64,000 nucleotides of DNA from Halocaridina rubra (GCA_037179515.1 JAXCGZ010022672.1:145001-209000); one strand, 5' to 3'. Shown: positions 48,606-63,277, counted from the stretch's first letter. Numbers and translations are program-made. The notes: generated from the letters alone by a model not told the origin.

Positions 48606-49122
48606 TGGTGGAGGTGAGCAAGAGGATGCAGAAAAATGAACCTCTATCTGCAAACATTTTTGCTCTAGCATGCTTTTTCCCTGACGATATTATATCGAAA
48701 GTTTGTTTGCTGTTTATTCTTAATGACATTTTTAATTCTCTTCATAATATCTGATCGCATTAAGAGGTAGAAGAGTGGGAGGATGCGGGAGAACAAACCT
48801 CTATCCGCAATCGTTTTCCCGCTTCCGCATCAGCTGATGCACCCTCGCATGCTATTTCCCTGACGAAATTATATCGCAAGTTTGTTTGCTGTTTGTTCTT
48901 AATGCTTTTTTCAATTCTCTTCATAATATCCAATCGCATTAAGCGGTAGAAGAGGAGGAGGATGCGGGAGAACGAACCTCTATCTGCAAATGTTTTGCCG
49001 CCTCCATATCAGCTGATGCATCCTCGCATGCTATATCCCTGACGATGTTATATTGCAAGTTTGCTTGCTGTTTATTCTTAATGCTTTTTTTCAATTCTAT
49101 TAATAATATCCAATCGCATTAG
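48606..49122. repeat. 179-bp tandem repeat (satellite-like)
   Basis: Three monomers; the anchor CCCTGACGA recurs at 48679, 48858 and 49037, exactly 179 bp apart. Monomers share GAACCTCTAT, GCATCAGCTGATGC-like palindrome and AAGTTTGTTTGCTG. The first lacks ~25 bp around the palindrome. A LINE-B insertion cuts the array; it continues at 50259. Confidence 0.85.
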
Positions 49123-50258
49123 GCTTTTTTTTTTTTTAAGAGTGTGACACCGGAACAGGCAGAAACTGCCCTCATCAACAAAGGCCCGGGCACGAGAAAA
49201 TACCAAGACGAAGGAAAAGAAAAAGGTTAAGGGCAAGGCAGAGATGAGGTAATGTCACACAAAGGAAAAAAACAGACAGAAAAAAAACAGTTAAAGTAAA
49301 GAGGACCAGAGATATGGAGGACTAGGCTCTGAGATGACGATAGATCTGCTTTTTGAAGGATGAAAGGTCATAAGAATTAGGAAAGACAGAAGGAGGAAGA
49401 GAGTTCCAGAGTCTGGAGGTAGATGGGAAGAAACAGTCGCTGCACCGACCAATCCGCGAGCTACAAATCTCCACACAGTACCTGTGAGATGAGGCCGCTT
49501 GGCGAGTGTTACGCGGCCTCGGCAGTGGAGGAGGGATGCAACTCGCCAACTCATCAGAGCAGCGATGGAAGTAGTAGCAATAGAAAAGCGAAAGGGAAGA
49601 TACCTTACGGCGAATAGAGAGAGAATCCAGGTCAGAAGTAAGAGAAGGATCATTATTGAGTCTGACTGCCTTAGATTCAACCCTATCAAGAAGATAAGTA
49701 AAGGAAGAAGCACCCCAGATGTGTGAGCAGTATTCTAAGCAGGGGCAGATAAGACCTTTGTAAATTTTAAGTAACTGCAATGAGGAAAAGTAATAACGAA
49801 AACGAAACAAAACCCCCAATTTTTTTTATGAAGATTTAGAAATTTGGATTATGTGATTCCTCCAAGACAAGTTAGAGGCTATATGGATTCCTAATATATT
49901 GATAGAGTTAAGAGGGTAAATTTCATTAGTTTTGAAGACAATAGGGTTATCAGGAGGAAAAGAAGATAAAGAGATAGCCAGAAACTGTGTCTTGGAGGCA
50001 TTGAATTTAGTTAAATTTTGAGTGCCCCATTCAGATACTCTCTGCAAATCGGAGTTAAAAGTAGAAGAAAGAGTGATACGAGATTGATTTCGAGTAACAG
50101 ATGAAGATTGTGAAGAAAAGGCAGAGGAAAAGTGAAGGGTAGAATCATCGATAAAGGCATGAAGAAGAGAGGAAGATGGGGATTGTAGAAGATCATTGAT
50201 GAAGAGAAGGAAGAGAGTAGGTGAAAGAACAGAGCCCTGTGGAACACCACTGGCTATA
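49123..50258 (-). mobile_element. LINE-B copy 2, 5'-truncated, in the satellite
   Basis: Poly-A (T run about 49127-49138), the same 3' tail as the copy at 11504, then the C-terminal half of the RT, cut at CCTGTGGAACACCACTGG (GVPQG codons). The satellite resumes with ~107 bp of its expected phase missing, so the insertion deleted target DNA or joined two monomers. Confidence 0.85.
49322..50257 (-). pseudogene. LINE-B reverse transcriptase, C-terminal part
   Basis: Frames 49826-50269 and 49322-49819 cover SGVPQGSVLSPTLFLLFIND, a changed catalytic box (HAFIDDSTLH, with Ile for the usual Ala), LYKGLICPCLEYCSHIWGAS and the end SLPPSVFPNSYDLSSFKKQ. A frameshift near 49825 in a T run separates them. 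It is 5'-truncated, so inactive from birth. Confidence 0.75.
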
Positions 50259-50380
50259 TTATATTGCAAGTTTGTTTGCTGTTTGTCCTTAATGCTTTTT
50301 TTCCATTATCTTCATAATATCCGATTGCATTAAATGTTAGAAGAGGAGCATGGAGGAAATGTGCCTCCGAGGCGGTTATT
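50259..50380. repeat. Satellite remainder after LINE-B insertion
   Basis: TATATTGCAAGTTTGTTTGC to about 50345 matches the 179-bp monomer, followed by a decayed start of the next (GTTAGAAGAGGAGCATGG, GTGCCTCCG). Confidence 0.7.
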
Positions 50381-50522
50381 TACTAAAATGACATTTTTTT
50401 TTTTTTGGCATGAGGGTTATTCGCAAATTTTGTATTTTTTTACTATTGTTTTTTTAGGGGCGTTATTCCAATTTCGCTGATTATAAACACGCGTAAATAG
50501 AAAACTAGGTGTATTATCCTTA
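50381..50522. other. Unassigned interval
   Basis: T-rich sequence between satellite and LINE-C; a minus-strand frame of 76 codons crosses it but I recognise nothing in it. Confidence 0.35.
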
Positions 50523-51908
50523 ATGAGTGGCAAACCCACTGGAGCAGCTTGCCTTGCAATTTTTAAACTTAAATCTGTCAGACTGTCTCTCACTGATGTA
50601 CATCTAGAAATTGTCTTGATGCAGCCCACAAGGAAGCCTCTCTTCAAGACATTCCGGTGTCTAAAAAATTACTCCCCTGATATCTTTTGTGAAACATTAA
50701 TCAACAACACAAATGTACTTAATAGAATTAAATACACAGATAACGTCGATTTGCAGGTTGAGATTCTAACAAAAGTCTTCCTTGATTGCTTAGATAGTTG
50801 TGCACCCATTGTGACAAGAAAAATAACCCACCCCTCAGCCCCCTAGCTAACTAATGACATCAAAGAGGCAATGCAAATCAGATATCAAATACAAAAGAGC
50901 TAAAAATTAATAGATATGATATGACTCTCCGAGAACGTTATAAAACAGAAAAGAAACGTGTCAGATCTCTCATCAGTGTAAGTAAAAAGAACTTTTACAA
51001 AAAACAATTTAATGACTCTAGACATGATACAGCAGCAACATGGAAAGTGATAAGAAGCATGATACCAAATGAAAAGAGTACCTCAGAAAGTTATGAAAAT
51101 ATTACAGAGTTGAAAGACAAAGCGGAAAACTTTAATAACTATTTTGCTAACGTTGGCAAAAATACATATGAAAAAACTCAAGAAAACATCAACTCAGTGA
51201 ATATGAGTAATTGCTTAAATGACAATTCTTCCAACGTAAACACAAGAGAGTACTTCAAGATAAATCCTATCGATTGTGCTACCCTAATTCTTACCATAAA
51301 GAGCCTAAGAAACTCTGGCTCTTATGGTTCAGATGGTACACCATTTCAGTTCATCAAAGATGCTCTACCCATGATTGCATCCTATATTCTAACTATTATG
51401 AACACTTATATTGTTACTAAAAAGTTTCCTGACTCTTGGAAAATATCACATGCAATACCTCTGCATAAAAAGGGGGACAGAGAAGATGTGACACACTATC
51501 GTCCCATTTCCCTGCTACCCATTTTCTCTAAAATATTAGAAAAAATTGTTGCATGCCAACTAATGTCATATTTAGAGTCAAATAGACTATTAACGATTAA
51601 CCAACATGGTTTCAGACCGAAACTCGCGACGAAAACCGCACTGCTTAAAGTTATGAATAGTATCTATAATAATATAGATATGAAAAAAATATCTCTGCTT
51701 GTATTATTGGACTTATCAAAAGCCTTCGACAGTGTAAACCATGAAATTCTCTTAAGTAAATGTACTAACTTAAATATTGATCCAAGCTGGTTTAGCGAGT
51801 ATCTATCTAATCCGCAGTCTATACGTCTTAACAACATTATCTCTGTGCCAAAAAATGTATCATTTGGTGTTCCACAGGGATCAGTACTTGGTCCTATCCT
51901 CTTCTCCA
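50523..51908 (+). pseudogene. LINE-C reverse transcriptase, first half
   Basis: Starts in the linker (NYSPDIFCETLINNT, VEILTKVFLDCLDSCAPIV), with stops near 50846-50905. It is then open from 50921: KKRVRSLISVSKKNF, ATWKVIRSMIPN, GSYGSDGTPFQFIKDA, HYRPISLLPIFSKILEK, motif A LVLLDLSKAFDSVNHEIL, and GVPQGSVLGPILFSI, at which point a short element interrupts. The other half, in the same strand, is at 55706-56589. No endonuclease is seen, so the copy was 5'-truncated. CR1/L2-group affinity is likely from the motifs but not fixed. Confidence 0.75.
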
Positions 51909-52238
51909 TTTTTTTTTTTTTTTTAATGATTGTGACACCAGGACGGGCCAAAAAAATTATAAAATAAAACAGCCCTCATCGGGCCTGGGCACAAAGAATA
52001 CATAAAGTAAAGAGAAACAGAGATGGAGAGTGTAATGACTTGTCAGATGTGAAGGGATAATAAAAGATGTGTGATGAAAATCCAAGAATATTTAGTGTAG
52101 CTGTAGGCATAGAAAAAGAACCGTAACTAAAGGAAGACTTAGCATCGAACTGTCCTGGACAGATCTATTTAAGTTCAAAAAAAACCTTCAGCTGTAGTAT
52201 CGCAGCGGGCGGCTGTTGCCATGAGCCAACCTACTACA
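51909..52238 (-). mobile_element. Short non-autonomous retroelement, full length (copy 3)
   Basis: Best-preserved copy: T run 51909-51924, tail TGTGACACCAGGACGGGCC, body through GCATCGAACTGTCCTGG, 5' end GCCAACCTACTACATG on the plus strand. 330 bp. Inserted in the LINE-C RT immediately after the GVPQGSVLGPILF codons. Its 5' end touches a CA/TA microsatellite. Confidence 0.75.
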
Positions 52239-52247
52239 TGATATATG

Positions 52248-52548
<301 letters not shown>

Positions 52549-52551
<3 letters not shown>

Positions 52552-53058
52552 GTGAGGCCAAAACTCGAATATGCAGCCCCCTTTTGGAATCCGCACTTGA
52601 AAAAGCACATAGCTAAGCTTGAAAAAGTTCAAAGACATGCCACGAAACTGGTGCCAGAAATACGCAATCTCAGTTATGATGAGAGGCTGAGGGAATTAGA
52701 CTTACCATCACTCGAAGCTAGAAGAGTGAGGGGGGATATGGTGACAGTCTTTAAATTCCTTCATGGTTATGATAGAGTGGATAGGGATCGATATTTTGAT
52801 ATGGCTGGTTCTAGAACTAGAGGTCATAGTTTGAAGCTTCGTAAGAAAACTTCTTCGCAGGATGTAAGGAAATACTTTTTCAGTGTAAGAGTAGTTGATA
52901 ACTGGAATTGGCTAAGCGAGGAGGTAGTTAATGCTATCTCAATCCATAGTTTTAAGGACAGGTATGATAAGTATCACTACGTCTAAAATGGAACCGATGA
53001 GGAGACGGGAAGATACGAGCTTTGGGCTCTTTCCCGTAAACACAATTAGGTAATCACA
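52549..53058 (+). mobile_element. CR1-like LINE fragment (j)
   Basis: Last ~140 codons of the RT protein ([17 protein letters not shown] to DRYDKYH), UTR and one terminal repeat unit. 5'-truncated within CATA repeats and followed by more of them. The stop codon is changed (TAC for TAA). Shares the variant ACTTCTTCGCAGG with copy k. Confidence 0.85.
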
Positions 53059-53077
53059 TACATACATACATACACAC

Positions 53078-53540
53078 ACTTGAAAAAGCACATAGCTAAG
53101 CTTGAAAAAGTTCAAAGACATGCCACGAAACTGGTGCCAGAAATACGCAATCTCAGTTATGATGAGAGGCTGAGGGAATTAGACTTACCATCACTCGAAG
53201 CTAGAAGAGTGAGGGGGGATATGGTGACAGTCTTTAAATTCCTTCATGGTTATGATAGAGTGGATAGGGATCGATATTTTGGTATGGCTTGCTCTAGAAC
53301 TAGAGGTCACAGTTTGAAGCTTCGTAAGAAAACTTCTTCGCAGGATGTAAGGAAATACTTTTTCAGTGTAAGAGTAGTTGATAATTGGAATTGGCTAAGC
53401 GAGAAGGTAGTTAATGCTATCTCAATCCATAGTTTTAAGGACAGGTATAATAAGTATCACTAAGTATAAAATGGAACCGATCAGGAGACGGGAAGATACG
53501 AGCTTTGGGCTCTTTCCCGTAAACACAATTAGGTAATCAC
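53078..53540 (+). mobile_element. CR1-like LINE fragment (k)
   Basis: Last ~125 codons, UTR and one terminal repeat, lying between (CATA)n/(CA)n on the left and (CA)n on the right. Shares ACTTCTTCGCAGG with copy j but not with l. Confidence 0.85.
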
Positions 53541-53552
53541 ACACACACACAC

Positions 53553-55329
53553 CTTATCAGAGGAAAACTGAAGGTAAAAGAACAGGTTTTAAGGCTAAAG
53601 AGAGCGGATGGAAGCATCACTGAGACGGACGAAGAGATCTGCAAAGAATTGAACAAGGAGTTTCAGTCAGTATTTACAGTAGAAAATACCCCACCCCCTC
53701 AGATTGCAGTGATAGAAGCTCAAGGGCCGGTATTAGAGAACATCAACCTTACAGCCACAGAGGTATGCAAAGCGCTGATGGATTTAGATGTTCATAAAGC
53801 TACAGGTCCTGATGACATATCCCCTCATGTGCTTAAAAATGCGCAAACACAATATCAGTGGCACTAAGTATCATATTTAAGGAGTCACTGGAGTCGGGGG
53901 AGATTCCAAGATGCTGGAAACAAGCAAATGTGATACCTATCTTCAAAAAGGGAAGGAGGGATATGGCTCTGAACTATAGACCAGTTTCCTTGACCAGCAT
54001 AGTTTGCAAAGTTATGGAGAAACTACTAAGGAAACATATCTCTCTTCACTTGGAATCCTTCAACTTTTTGTCAGTGAGGCAACATGGCTTCAGAGAAGGT
54101 AGATCAACAGTAACAAACTTATTAGAATTTTATGATGAGGTAAGCCAAATCTTACAGGAAAGAGAGGGCTGGGCAGATTGCATACATATTCCTAGACTTC
54201 CAGAAAGCGTTTGACACTGTTCCACATGGGAGACTTATTAGGAAGCTGCAATCAATGGCTAGAATAGGTGGAAATGTTTTGGAATGGATAAAAACTTACT
54301 TAGAAGGAAGGGAACAGAGGGTTAGAGTAAGACACTCAGTGTCTGAATGGAGAAGAGTTAGTAGTGGAGTTCCACAGGGTTCAGTTTTAGGGCCACTTTT
54401 GTTCCTTGTATATGTAAATGACCTATCAGAGTCTGTAAATTCATTCATGAATATGTTTGCAGATGATGCAAAGATTGTGAAGAAAGTAAAAAACGAGAAC
54501 AATGGTAGAGAACTTCAGGAGGATCTAAATAATCTGCATGAGTGGTCAGAAAAGTGGCTAATGAAATTCAATACTTCAAAATGTAAGGTAATGACAATGG
54601 GTACAAGTGCAAGAAGGCCCAAGCTTGACTACTCGGTGGCTGGAGTACAACTTCAAGAGACAGAAAATGAGAGAGATCTAGGAGTAAACATACTGGCAGA
54701 TTTGTCTCCAGAAATACATATAAATGGCATAGTAAGGGCAGCATATGCATTCTTATCAAATGTAAGGGTAGCCTTCAGGCACATGGAGAAGGAAATGTTC
54801 AGAAATATTTATGTAACCTATGCGAGGCCAAAACTTGAATATGCAGCCCCCTTTTGGAATCCGCACTTGAAAAAGCACATAGCTAAGCTTGAAAAAGTTC
54901 AAAGACATGCCACGAAACTGGTGCCAGAAATACGCAATCTCAGTTATGATGAGAGGCTGAGAGAATTAGACTTACCATCACTCGAAGCTAGAAGAGTGAG
55001 GGGGGATATGGTGACAGTCTTTAAATTCCTTCATGGTTATGATAGAGTGGATAGGGATCGATATTTTGATATGGCTGGCTCTAGAACTAGAGGTCATAGT
55101 TTGAAGCTTCGTAAGAAAACTTCTTTGCAGGATGTAAGGAAATACTTTTTCAGTGTAAGAGTAGTTGATAATTGGAATTGGCTAAGCGAGGAGGTAGTTA
55201 ATGCTATCTCAATCCATAGTTTTAAGGACAGGTATGATAAGTATCACTAAGTCTAAAATGGAACCGATGAGGAGACGGGAAGATACGAGCTTTGGGCTCT
55301 TTCCCGTAAACACAATTAGGTAATCGCAA

Positions 55330-55342
<13 letters not shown>
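53553..55342 (+). mobile_element. CR1-like LINE copy (l)
   Basis: 1.8 kb from the linker (RGKLKVKEQVLRLKRADG) through the complete RT to the 3' end with two terminal repeats, then (CATA)n. Inserted directly after a (CA)n tract. Confidence 0.85.
53649..55250 (+). pseudogene. CR1-like reverse transcriptase in copy l, broken
   Basis: Frames 53649-53867, 53858-54214 and 54255-55250 are parts of one [79 protein letters not shown] one-base loss in an A run near 53835 and a 4-bp duplication (CATA) near 54182 shift the frame. The second lesion hits motif A. Confidence 0.8.
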
Positions 55343-55615
<273 letters not shown>

Positions 55616-55705
55616 TTTATGAGAGCCTTATAATTTTCTAACTATCATTATTTTACAAAAACAGGGCAGAACTATTTAAGAAACTGACTTATGAAACTAT
55701 TACAA
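55616..55705. other. Short unassigned stretch before LINE-C resumes
   Basis: About 90 bp with no match to neighbouring families by eye; probably flank captured with the nested insertions. Confidence 0.3.
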
Positions 55706-56873
55706 CCATTTACGTAAATGATCTATCTTCTTTCATTTCTGACTGTCTAGTCGTACAATATGCAGATGACACTCCTCTACTCCTTAGTGGTGATATTAAT
55801 AATCTCCCAGAGCTAACTTTAAGAGCAGAAAACACTCTGTCAAAAATTAAAACCCATTTACAAGAAATTGGGCTGTTAATTAACGAAAGTAAAACACAGT
55901 GCATATTTATTGGTTCAAGGTTCCACATAGCACAAATTCCAGAAAACACAACAATTAATTTTTGCGACAATTTCACACCTAGCAAAACAGTCAAAAACCT
56001 AGGAATTCACTTTGATAACCACATGTTTGATTCCCACATAGATAAAGTATGCAAAAAGGTTACAGGAACATTAATGTACTTATCACGTATAAAAGACAAT
56101 TTTGAGACTACCACTCGAATAACTGTTGTTGAATCTCTAGCCCTTAGTCACATTAATTACTGCACAACTGTTTGGGGAGCTACCACTCAGACTCGGATAA
56201 ACAGAATACAGAAGCTTATTAATTTTGCAGCTCGAGTTGCCCTGGGAGGAATAAGAAAATATGACCACATCACACCAGCTCTCAATAAACTTGGGTGGCT
56301 GCGGGCAGAAAACAAGGTCGCTTATGCTATTTATGTTTTTGTATTCAAAATTTTGGACCATCATTATCCTAGCTGGTTATTTGACTTAAAAACAGTCAGG
56401 GATATAAGGGGAACCAACACAAGACAGAGCAGTGAGCTCTTTATTCACAGAACAAACACAGAAGCAGGTTCAAAGATGATCACTATCAAAGGGCCAACAC
56501 TCTGGAATTATATTCCAGAGCATTTTAAAAATACATCCTCCTTCACAGCTTTCAAAGGCAAACTATATAGTTTTCTTTTGGACAAATAGTTGCTGCTCAT
56601 TAAGAAATAATTATTCTCATTGTAAGGAAAACAAATATGGAAATGATGCCGATAATAATGATCCTGTATCTAGTGTCATGCTTACTACTTTATTATTAAT
56701 ATTATTGTTAAAATTTTTATTACAGCATTATTATTTTCTATGAAAGCTACAGTTAATATAACTATATGTATTACCCTCTTATTTATTAGTTTAATTACAT
56801 GTCTAGTTATAAGTTACTATTAATGTTGAATAACCATTGTACAAATGGAAATAAATGTTTTTGTTTGTTTATG
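55706..56873 (+). pseudogene. LINE-C reverse transcriptase, second half, and 3' UTR
   Basis: Resumes with TIYVNDLSSF and the catalytic VVQYADDTPLL, continues INESKTQCIFIGS, VKNLGIHFDNHMFDSHID, then from 56023 an open frame to 56589: SHINYCTTVWGATTQTR, INRIQKLINFAARVALGG, LNKLGWLRAENKVAYA and PTLWNYIPEHFKNTSS, ending FLLDK. The 3' UTR of ~280 nt ends near ATAAATGTTTTTGTTTG, a short GTTT-type tail. A TAA-type break lies in the first 100 codons. Fits directly onto 50523-51908 once the nested DNA is discounted. Confidence 0.75.
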
Positions 56874-57706
56874 TCACACAGTTGACTGCCGGCAAGTGTC
56901 ACAGAAAGAATGGCTACATACTGTGATACTTGTCTGTGCATTTTAACCATTGCCAATATTATTTTAGATTATCCTCATTTTCAGAGGGAGAGAGTGGCAT
57001 TCTCTTTGAATTAACAAACCTCTAAAGGAGATTTTGGTAAATGAATGTGATCTGGATGCAATCATTTCATTTCTCAAAAATATTTCCATATTTTATAAAC
57101 TTGTATTAAGAAACTCCTGTATCGACATGGGACATTATGTAGAATTTATTTTAATATTTAGTTTGTAACATGACATTAAATATGATTTGTCACACTTATT
57201 TTTTTAAAGTTTGTATATATTGAATATTGTGGTTTTTTTAGAATAAATGTGGTGGCGCATGACTTTTGTGACCTGTCACTTGGCTTATGCAAAATATTTA
57301 CACCTACCTACCCAAAGTAGCAATAAGAGTAATCAAGGTATATTAGCTTCTGACGTATGTGTGCTTTAAACTCGGCCACCCTCATTACAAAGGGGAATTG
57401 CGGCCATTGTATATGAAGTATACTTACTGACAGAGAATGCCCATAAGGCATATGTTTTAGCTGAAAATATTGCATGATTTGGGTTTATCCATCACCAAGT
57501 TTATGTTGGAAAGTCTTCTTTACATGAACACTTAATGCAAATTAGGTCCTCAAGTTCCAGGATAAGACAAGTATATAATGTATATCATCTACTAGGCTAG
57601 GTGGGCACATCTTAAATTATTTATGTGAAACGAAGCGGTAGAGCTTTATTGTTCTTCCATATATGTCCTTGCCTATTCCATTGGTAATATTGCAAATAGT
57701 CTAAAG
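56874..57706. other. Interval without a supported gene
   Basis: About 830 bp, AT-rich, low coding potential; nothing recognised. Confidence 0.4.
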
Positions 57707-58181
57707 CCATAGTTCCCACCGTAGGGTGCAAGCCCCTTTGGGGGACAATTTTATTATTAAGGGGGGTAATTCGAGAATGTGTTATTAACTATGAATATTT
57801 TCTAGTGTGTGAGTGAGTCATCAAAGCATTACAGAAAAAGCTTCCATTCAAATTACTTTATATTTATGCATTTCTATTCTCTATTATGTTTTGAAACTTA
57901 ATATGCAGTTTTTCATATTTCATTTTAATATTAGTTTTTTACAATTTCTTAGTGATTCTCTGCTTCAGTACTTCAACTGTCCTTTCCTACTTATATTTTT
58001 CTCTTTCATGGATGTCATGTTCTTTCAAAGCTTGCTTAGACCAAGTTAATTACCTTTTAGGCTTCCTCCACATTAGTAGGAGTTCACTTTTTGAATAATA
58101 AGAATTGTATGTCACAGGGGGCATCAGGATTTTAAAGATGCTTAGGTGGGGCATGGCCAAAAAAAGGTTTGTGAACCACTG
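57707..58181. mobile_element. hAT-like non-autonomous transposon (MITE)
   Basis: 475 bp. The right end is GTGAACCACTG, the complement of the CAGTGGTTC terminus common in hAT elements. The left end CCATAGTTCCCACC is its degenerate inverted partner. Flanks GTCTAAAG (57699-57706) and GTCTAGAG (58182-58189) give an 8-bp target duplication with one mismatch, the hAT length. No transposase. Confidence 0.6.
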
Positions 58182-58189
58182 GTCTAGAG

Positions 58190-60875
58190 TTTAGCGTTAA
58201 CAGGAAAAACAGCCATCCCCATAATACATATAATATACTATCTGGAAGTATTTCTACCATATCCACAGCTGCACCGTATAGTCACCTTAAGCTGGCATTG
58301 AATAAGGGGAAATTCTTTTACCATCGACAGAGTGGATAGAGAGGAAATAACTACATTTAAAATTTTTCCTTCAACGGAACTTGGTATTGTATACATAACC
58401 TTAATGGCGTTTACATTTTTCCTTAAGTTTTGTAGGTACATTACTACAATAATGGTATTTATATACTACATGAGTCATGATTCAAATCTAAATTTCTTTT
58501 ATCAATAGGACATAAGTGAAGTGAAAAGCTAGATGTTAATGCCTACACTTGCTTTAATTGTTCAAAGGATTTGAAAAAAATTCTACTTTTACATCTAGAG
58601 ATTTTCCTCAAGCATAAATTACATCTTTAACCCCTGCTTTTAGGCTACATACCTTTTATAATAACATATGATCATAATGCAAATATAATTTCAAGATTTC
58701 AATAGACAATCTCAACTATCAAAGCCAATATCTAATCAATGGCTCAGTAAAATCTGAAGCACTGCATAAACACTCAACTTTAATGGGGAGTGTAATATCT
58801 TTTTGCAAGAAACACTTTTCAGCACCTGCTTGATATCATATGTGAAGAATCTTACTAAACTTTCTACCTATATACAGAAGCTCCCATACTTACGAGAAAT
58901 CAAGTTACAAACATTCACAGATACGAGCAAAAACCTACCCATGTATTAATGTTTATATTACTGTACTGTAGTGTATTACATTATTACTATTGTATTACAA
59001 TTCATTAACACTATACTTTGTTTCATGTAGTACTTAAATGTCTTTAGCCTAAGTCCTGTACAGCACTGAATATTTATGTACATGTTTTATGTAGTAGTTA
59101 AGTGTATAGCTTAAGTACTGTACGGTACTGCATATGTATGTACTGTACAGTACTTTTTTTTTACCTAAACACAACATACAAACAATTCTACTTTCAGAAG
59201 GAATTCTGGAACCTAAATCATTTGAAAGTTGGGGAGTGCCTGTACCTTGAATTTAGGAGGAAAGTCCAAATAGGATTTCCAGTCCTAAAGTTTTGCCCAA
59301 TTCTGTCTACTTTTACGTCGCAGGGATTCACAGAGGCAGTTTTCTCATCTCACCCTAGGAAACTTACACGGTACTAGCGGCAAAATGCTCAAATCCACAC
59401 TTGGATAGAATCCATCCATCTTTCAGAAAGAAAAAAGTGCATAAGCATATTAATATGGGAAGCAGAAGAATTCTTAACTTCACAAGGATTGAACCCCCTC
59501 ATTCCAGTAAGGAGTTGAGCATCTTGCTAAACAATGTCAACAATCTTTGGCAGTGATAATATACAGCCTTGGCAAAAAGCAAATAAAACCCAAGTGATGC
59601 TTCATAAGTATTTTATTAAAAGTAATGATAATGATTTCTGCTAAAGCCAAATGGAGCCTGATTTATAAAATGGGGATCCCGATAGAAACCGCAAATTCAT
59701 ATGTCATGACCCTTTTTCAGCTATAACAAGTTCATCTACATAACACTGTTGTTACGGCAGGTGGTAAGATCCTACTATGTGTCAGCGACCAAACAAAAGC
59801 CATTAAGAGATGGAAACACTGATGCAGGCAAAATTCAACCATTGAGAAGCTTAATAATGGCATTGGTAGTTTGGTGTTATTCATATTCCCTGAAACCGGA
59901 GGCTTACACAAATTATCACAGACTTGATGGAACACGCTTTTATACGAAAAGTAGGCAAGGGTGCATGAAAAAAACAAGTAATTAATCAAAATATAAATGG
60001 ATGTCAATGACAGGAACATGCAAGTATCCAATCAAAAAAATAGAGAAACTATAGAATGGTCTCATCCTAATTACAGCAGAATATCGGATGGAGCAATAGG
60101 CACATCATATTTCAAAAATGCTTTGATAAAGCTCACTTTTAACTCTATGAGCATGGTATTATTAACTATCATTATGAAATGGATGGGCTCCTTTATGATA
60201 AATACTCTTGAAAATCATTCATTACTAATACACTGATGGAATACCTAATACACCTTTGCTAATATATCCATGACACTCACGAGCAACACAATGTTTTCTC
60301 CACATGTTTACTCGTCCAATACAACTTCAAAAACCTAAAGCTACAAGACGAAAATTCTGTCAGTTAATGTAAGTGCTACAAATAAGTGTCACAGTGCTTT
60401 AATAAGAGTAAAAACATCAAGAGTGATAGATAATATATTCACCTCTTGCCTTTTATCTTTCTTCTATTACATTAGAACCCACACATTCACTTTCAATATC
60501 ATCATAAAGCTAACAAAGCTGGGTCTGGAATGTGCAGCTTAGCTAAATATCACCAGTAAAGCAAGACGCAGCCAAATTCCCCTCTCTTGTGACAATAAGA
60601 ACACCTGCTATAATTTACAATAAACACCATTTATGATTTGTTTAATGGCAGGAGATGGTAAGATATAATATTTCAGACTTCAATTGTGCTAAGACTAAAT
60701 AATACCAGTACATTTATCTAGAAGGCTAACATAGGAGATTAGTAAGTATTACGATATTGCTGGTCAGTAAAAAAGATATAGTAATTATAGGCAAGTACAG
60801 TACAAAGAACTATTTATGTTCCAAATGTAATGCTGCAAGAGGCAGTCTAAACTTAATGGGTGTGCAATTGAGCAT
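58190..60875. other. Non-repetitive interval, possibly 3' UTR and flank of the gene at 60876
   Basis: About 2.7 kb with no convincing ORF on either strand. If the exon at 60876-61006 is real, its 3' UTR extends leftward; a minus-strand AATAAA (plus TTTATT, 59612-59617) is a candidate polyadenylation signal. Neither point is proven. Confidence 0.35.
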
Positions 60876-61006
60876 CTACCACAGTTTTGTGGAGAAACCG
60901 CCAGGAGGAACACGCTGCCTCGTCTGGGACTGGGGTTGAGGCTGGGGCACGGGTTGATCTGGCGTCTTGGGTTCAGGAGTTTCACTGCCACTGCTCGTTG
61001 AGTTAG
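60876..61006 (-). CDS. Candidate host terminal coding exon, possibly Jupiter/HN1-like
   Basis: A 131-nt minus-strand segment preceded by a good 3' splice acceptor (TGTTTACCCTCCAG, ending at 61007). In the phase-2 frame it codes 42 residues and ends in TAG at 60876-60878. It runs from NSTSSGSETPEPKTPD through a Pro/Gln-rich stretch (QPVPQPQPQSQTRQ) to the C-terminus RVPPGGFSTKLW. GC content and codon use stand out sharply from the surroundings. A C-terminal PPGG-plus-LW ending is one I associate, from memory and without checking, with microtubule-associated Jupiter proteins of arthropods. Upstream exons would lie to the right and are not found before the window end. Confidence 0.45.
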
Positions 61007-61008
61007 CT

Positions 61009-63013
<2,005 letters not shown>

Positions 63014-63044
63014 AATCCCTCGCTACTTCGCGGTTCACCTATCG

Positions 63045-63212
63045 AATTTTTTTTTTTTTTTAAATAAAGATTGTTACACCAAGGTGGGCCAAAAATGATA
63101 AAATAAAACCGCCTTTATCAGGCTGTAAAGAGAAACAGAGATGGAGAGTGTAATGACCTGTTAGATGTGAAGGGATTATAAAAGATGCGTAACGAATATC
63201 CAACTCTCTGCT
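63045..63212 (-). mobile_element. Short non-autonomous retroelement, 5'-truncated (copy 4)
   Basis: T run 63045-63061, tail GTTACACCAAGGTGGGCC, body to about AACGAATATCCA. The 5' half is missing and replaced by CTCTCTGCTGGGTTTTAAT. Confidence 0.7.
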
Positions 63213-63277
63213 GGGTTTTAATATACCTCTGCATTACTTTCATGATGTCTATCCCAATAATTCTCCTTAGATCTTGT

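Noticed and set aside
50417..50647. Minus-strand 76-codon frame as a host gene
   Set aside because: Overlaps the LINE-C start on the other strand; no recognised domain or splice signals.
59102..59377. 91-codon plus-strand frame
   Set aside because: AT-rich, no recognised motif or splice context; expected by chance in this composition.
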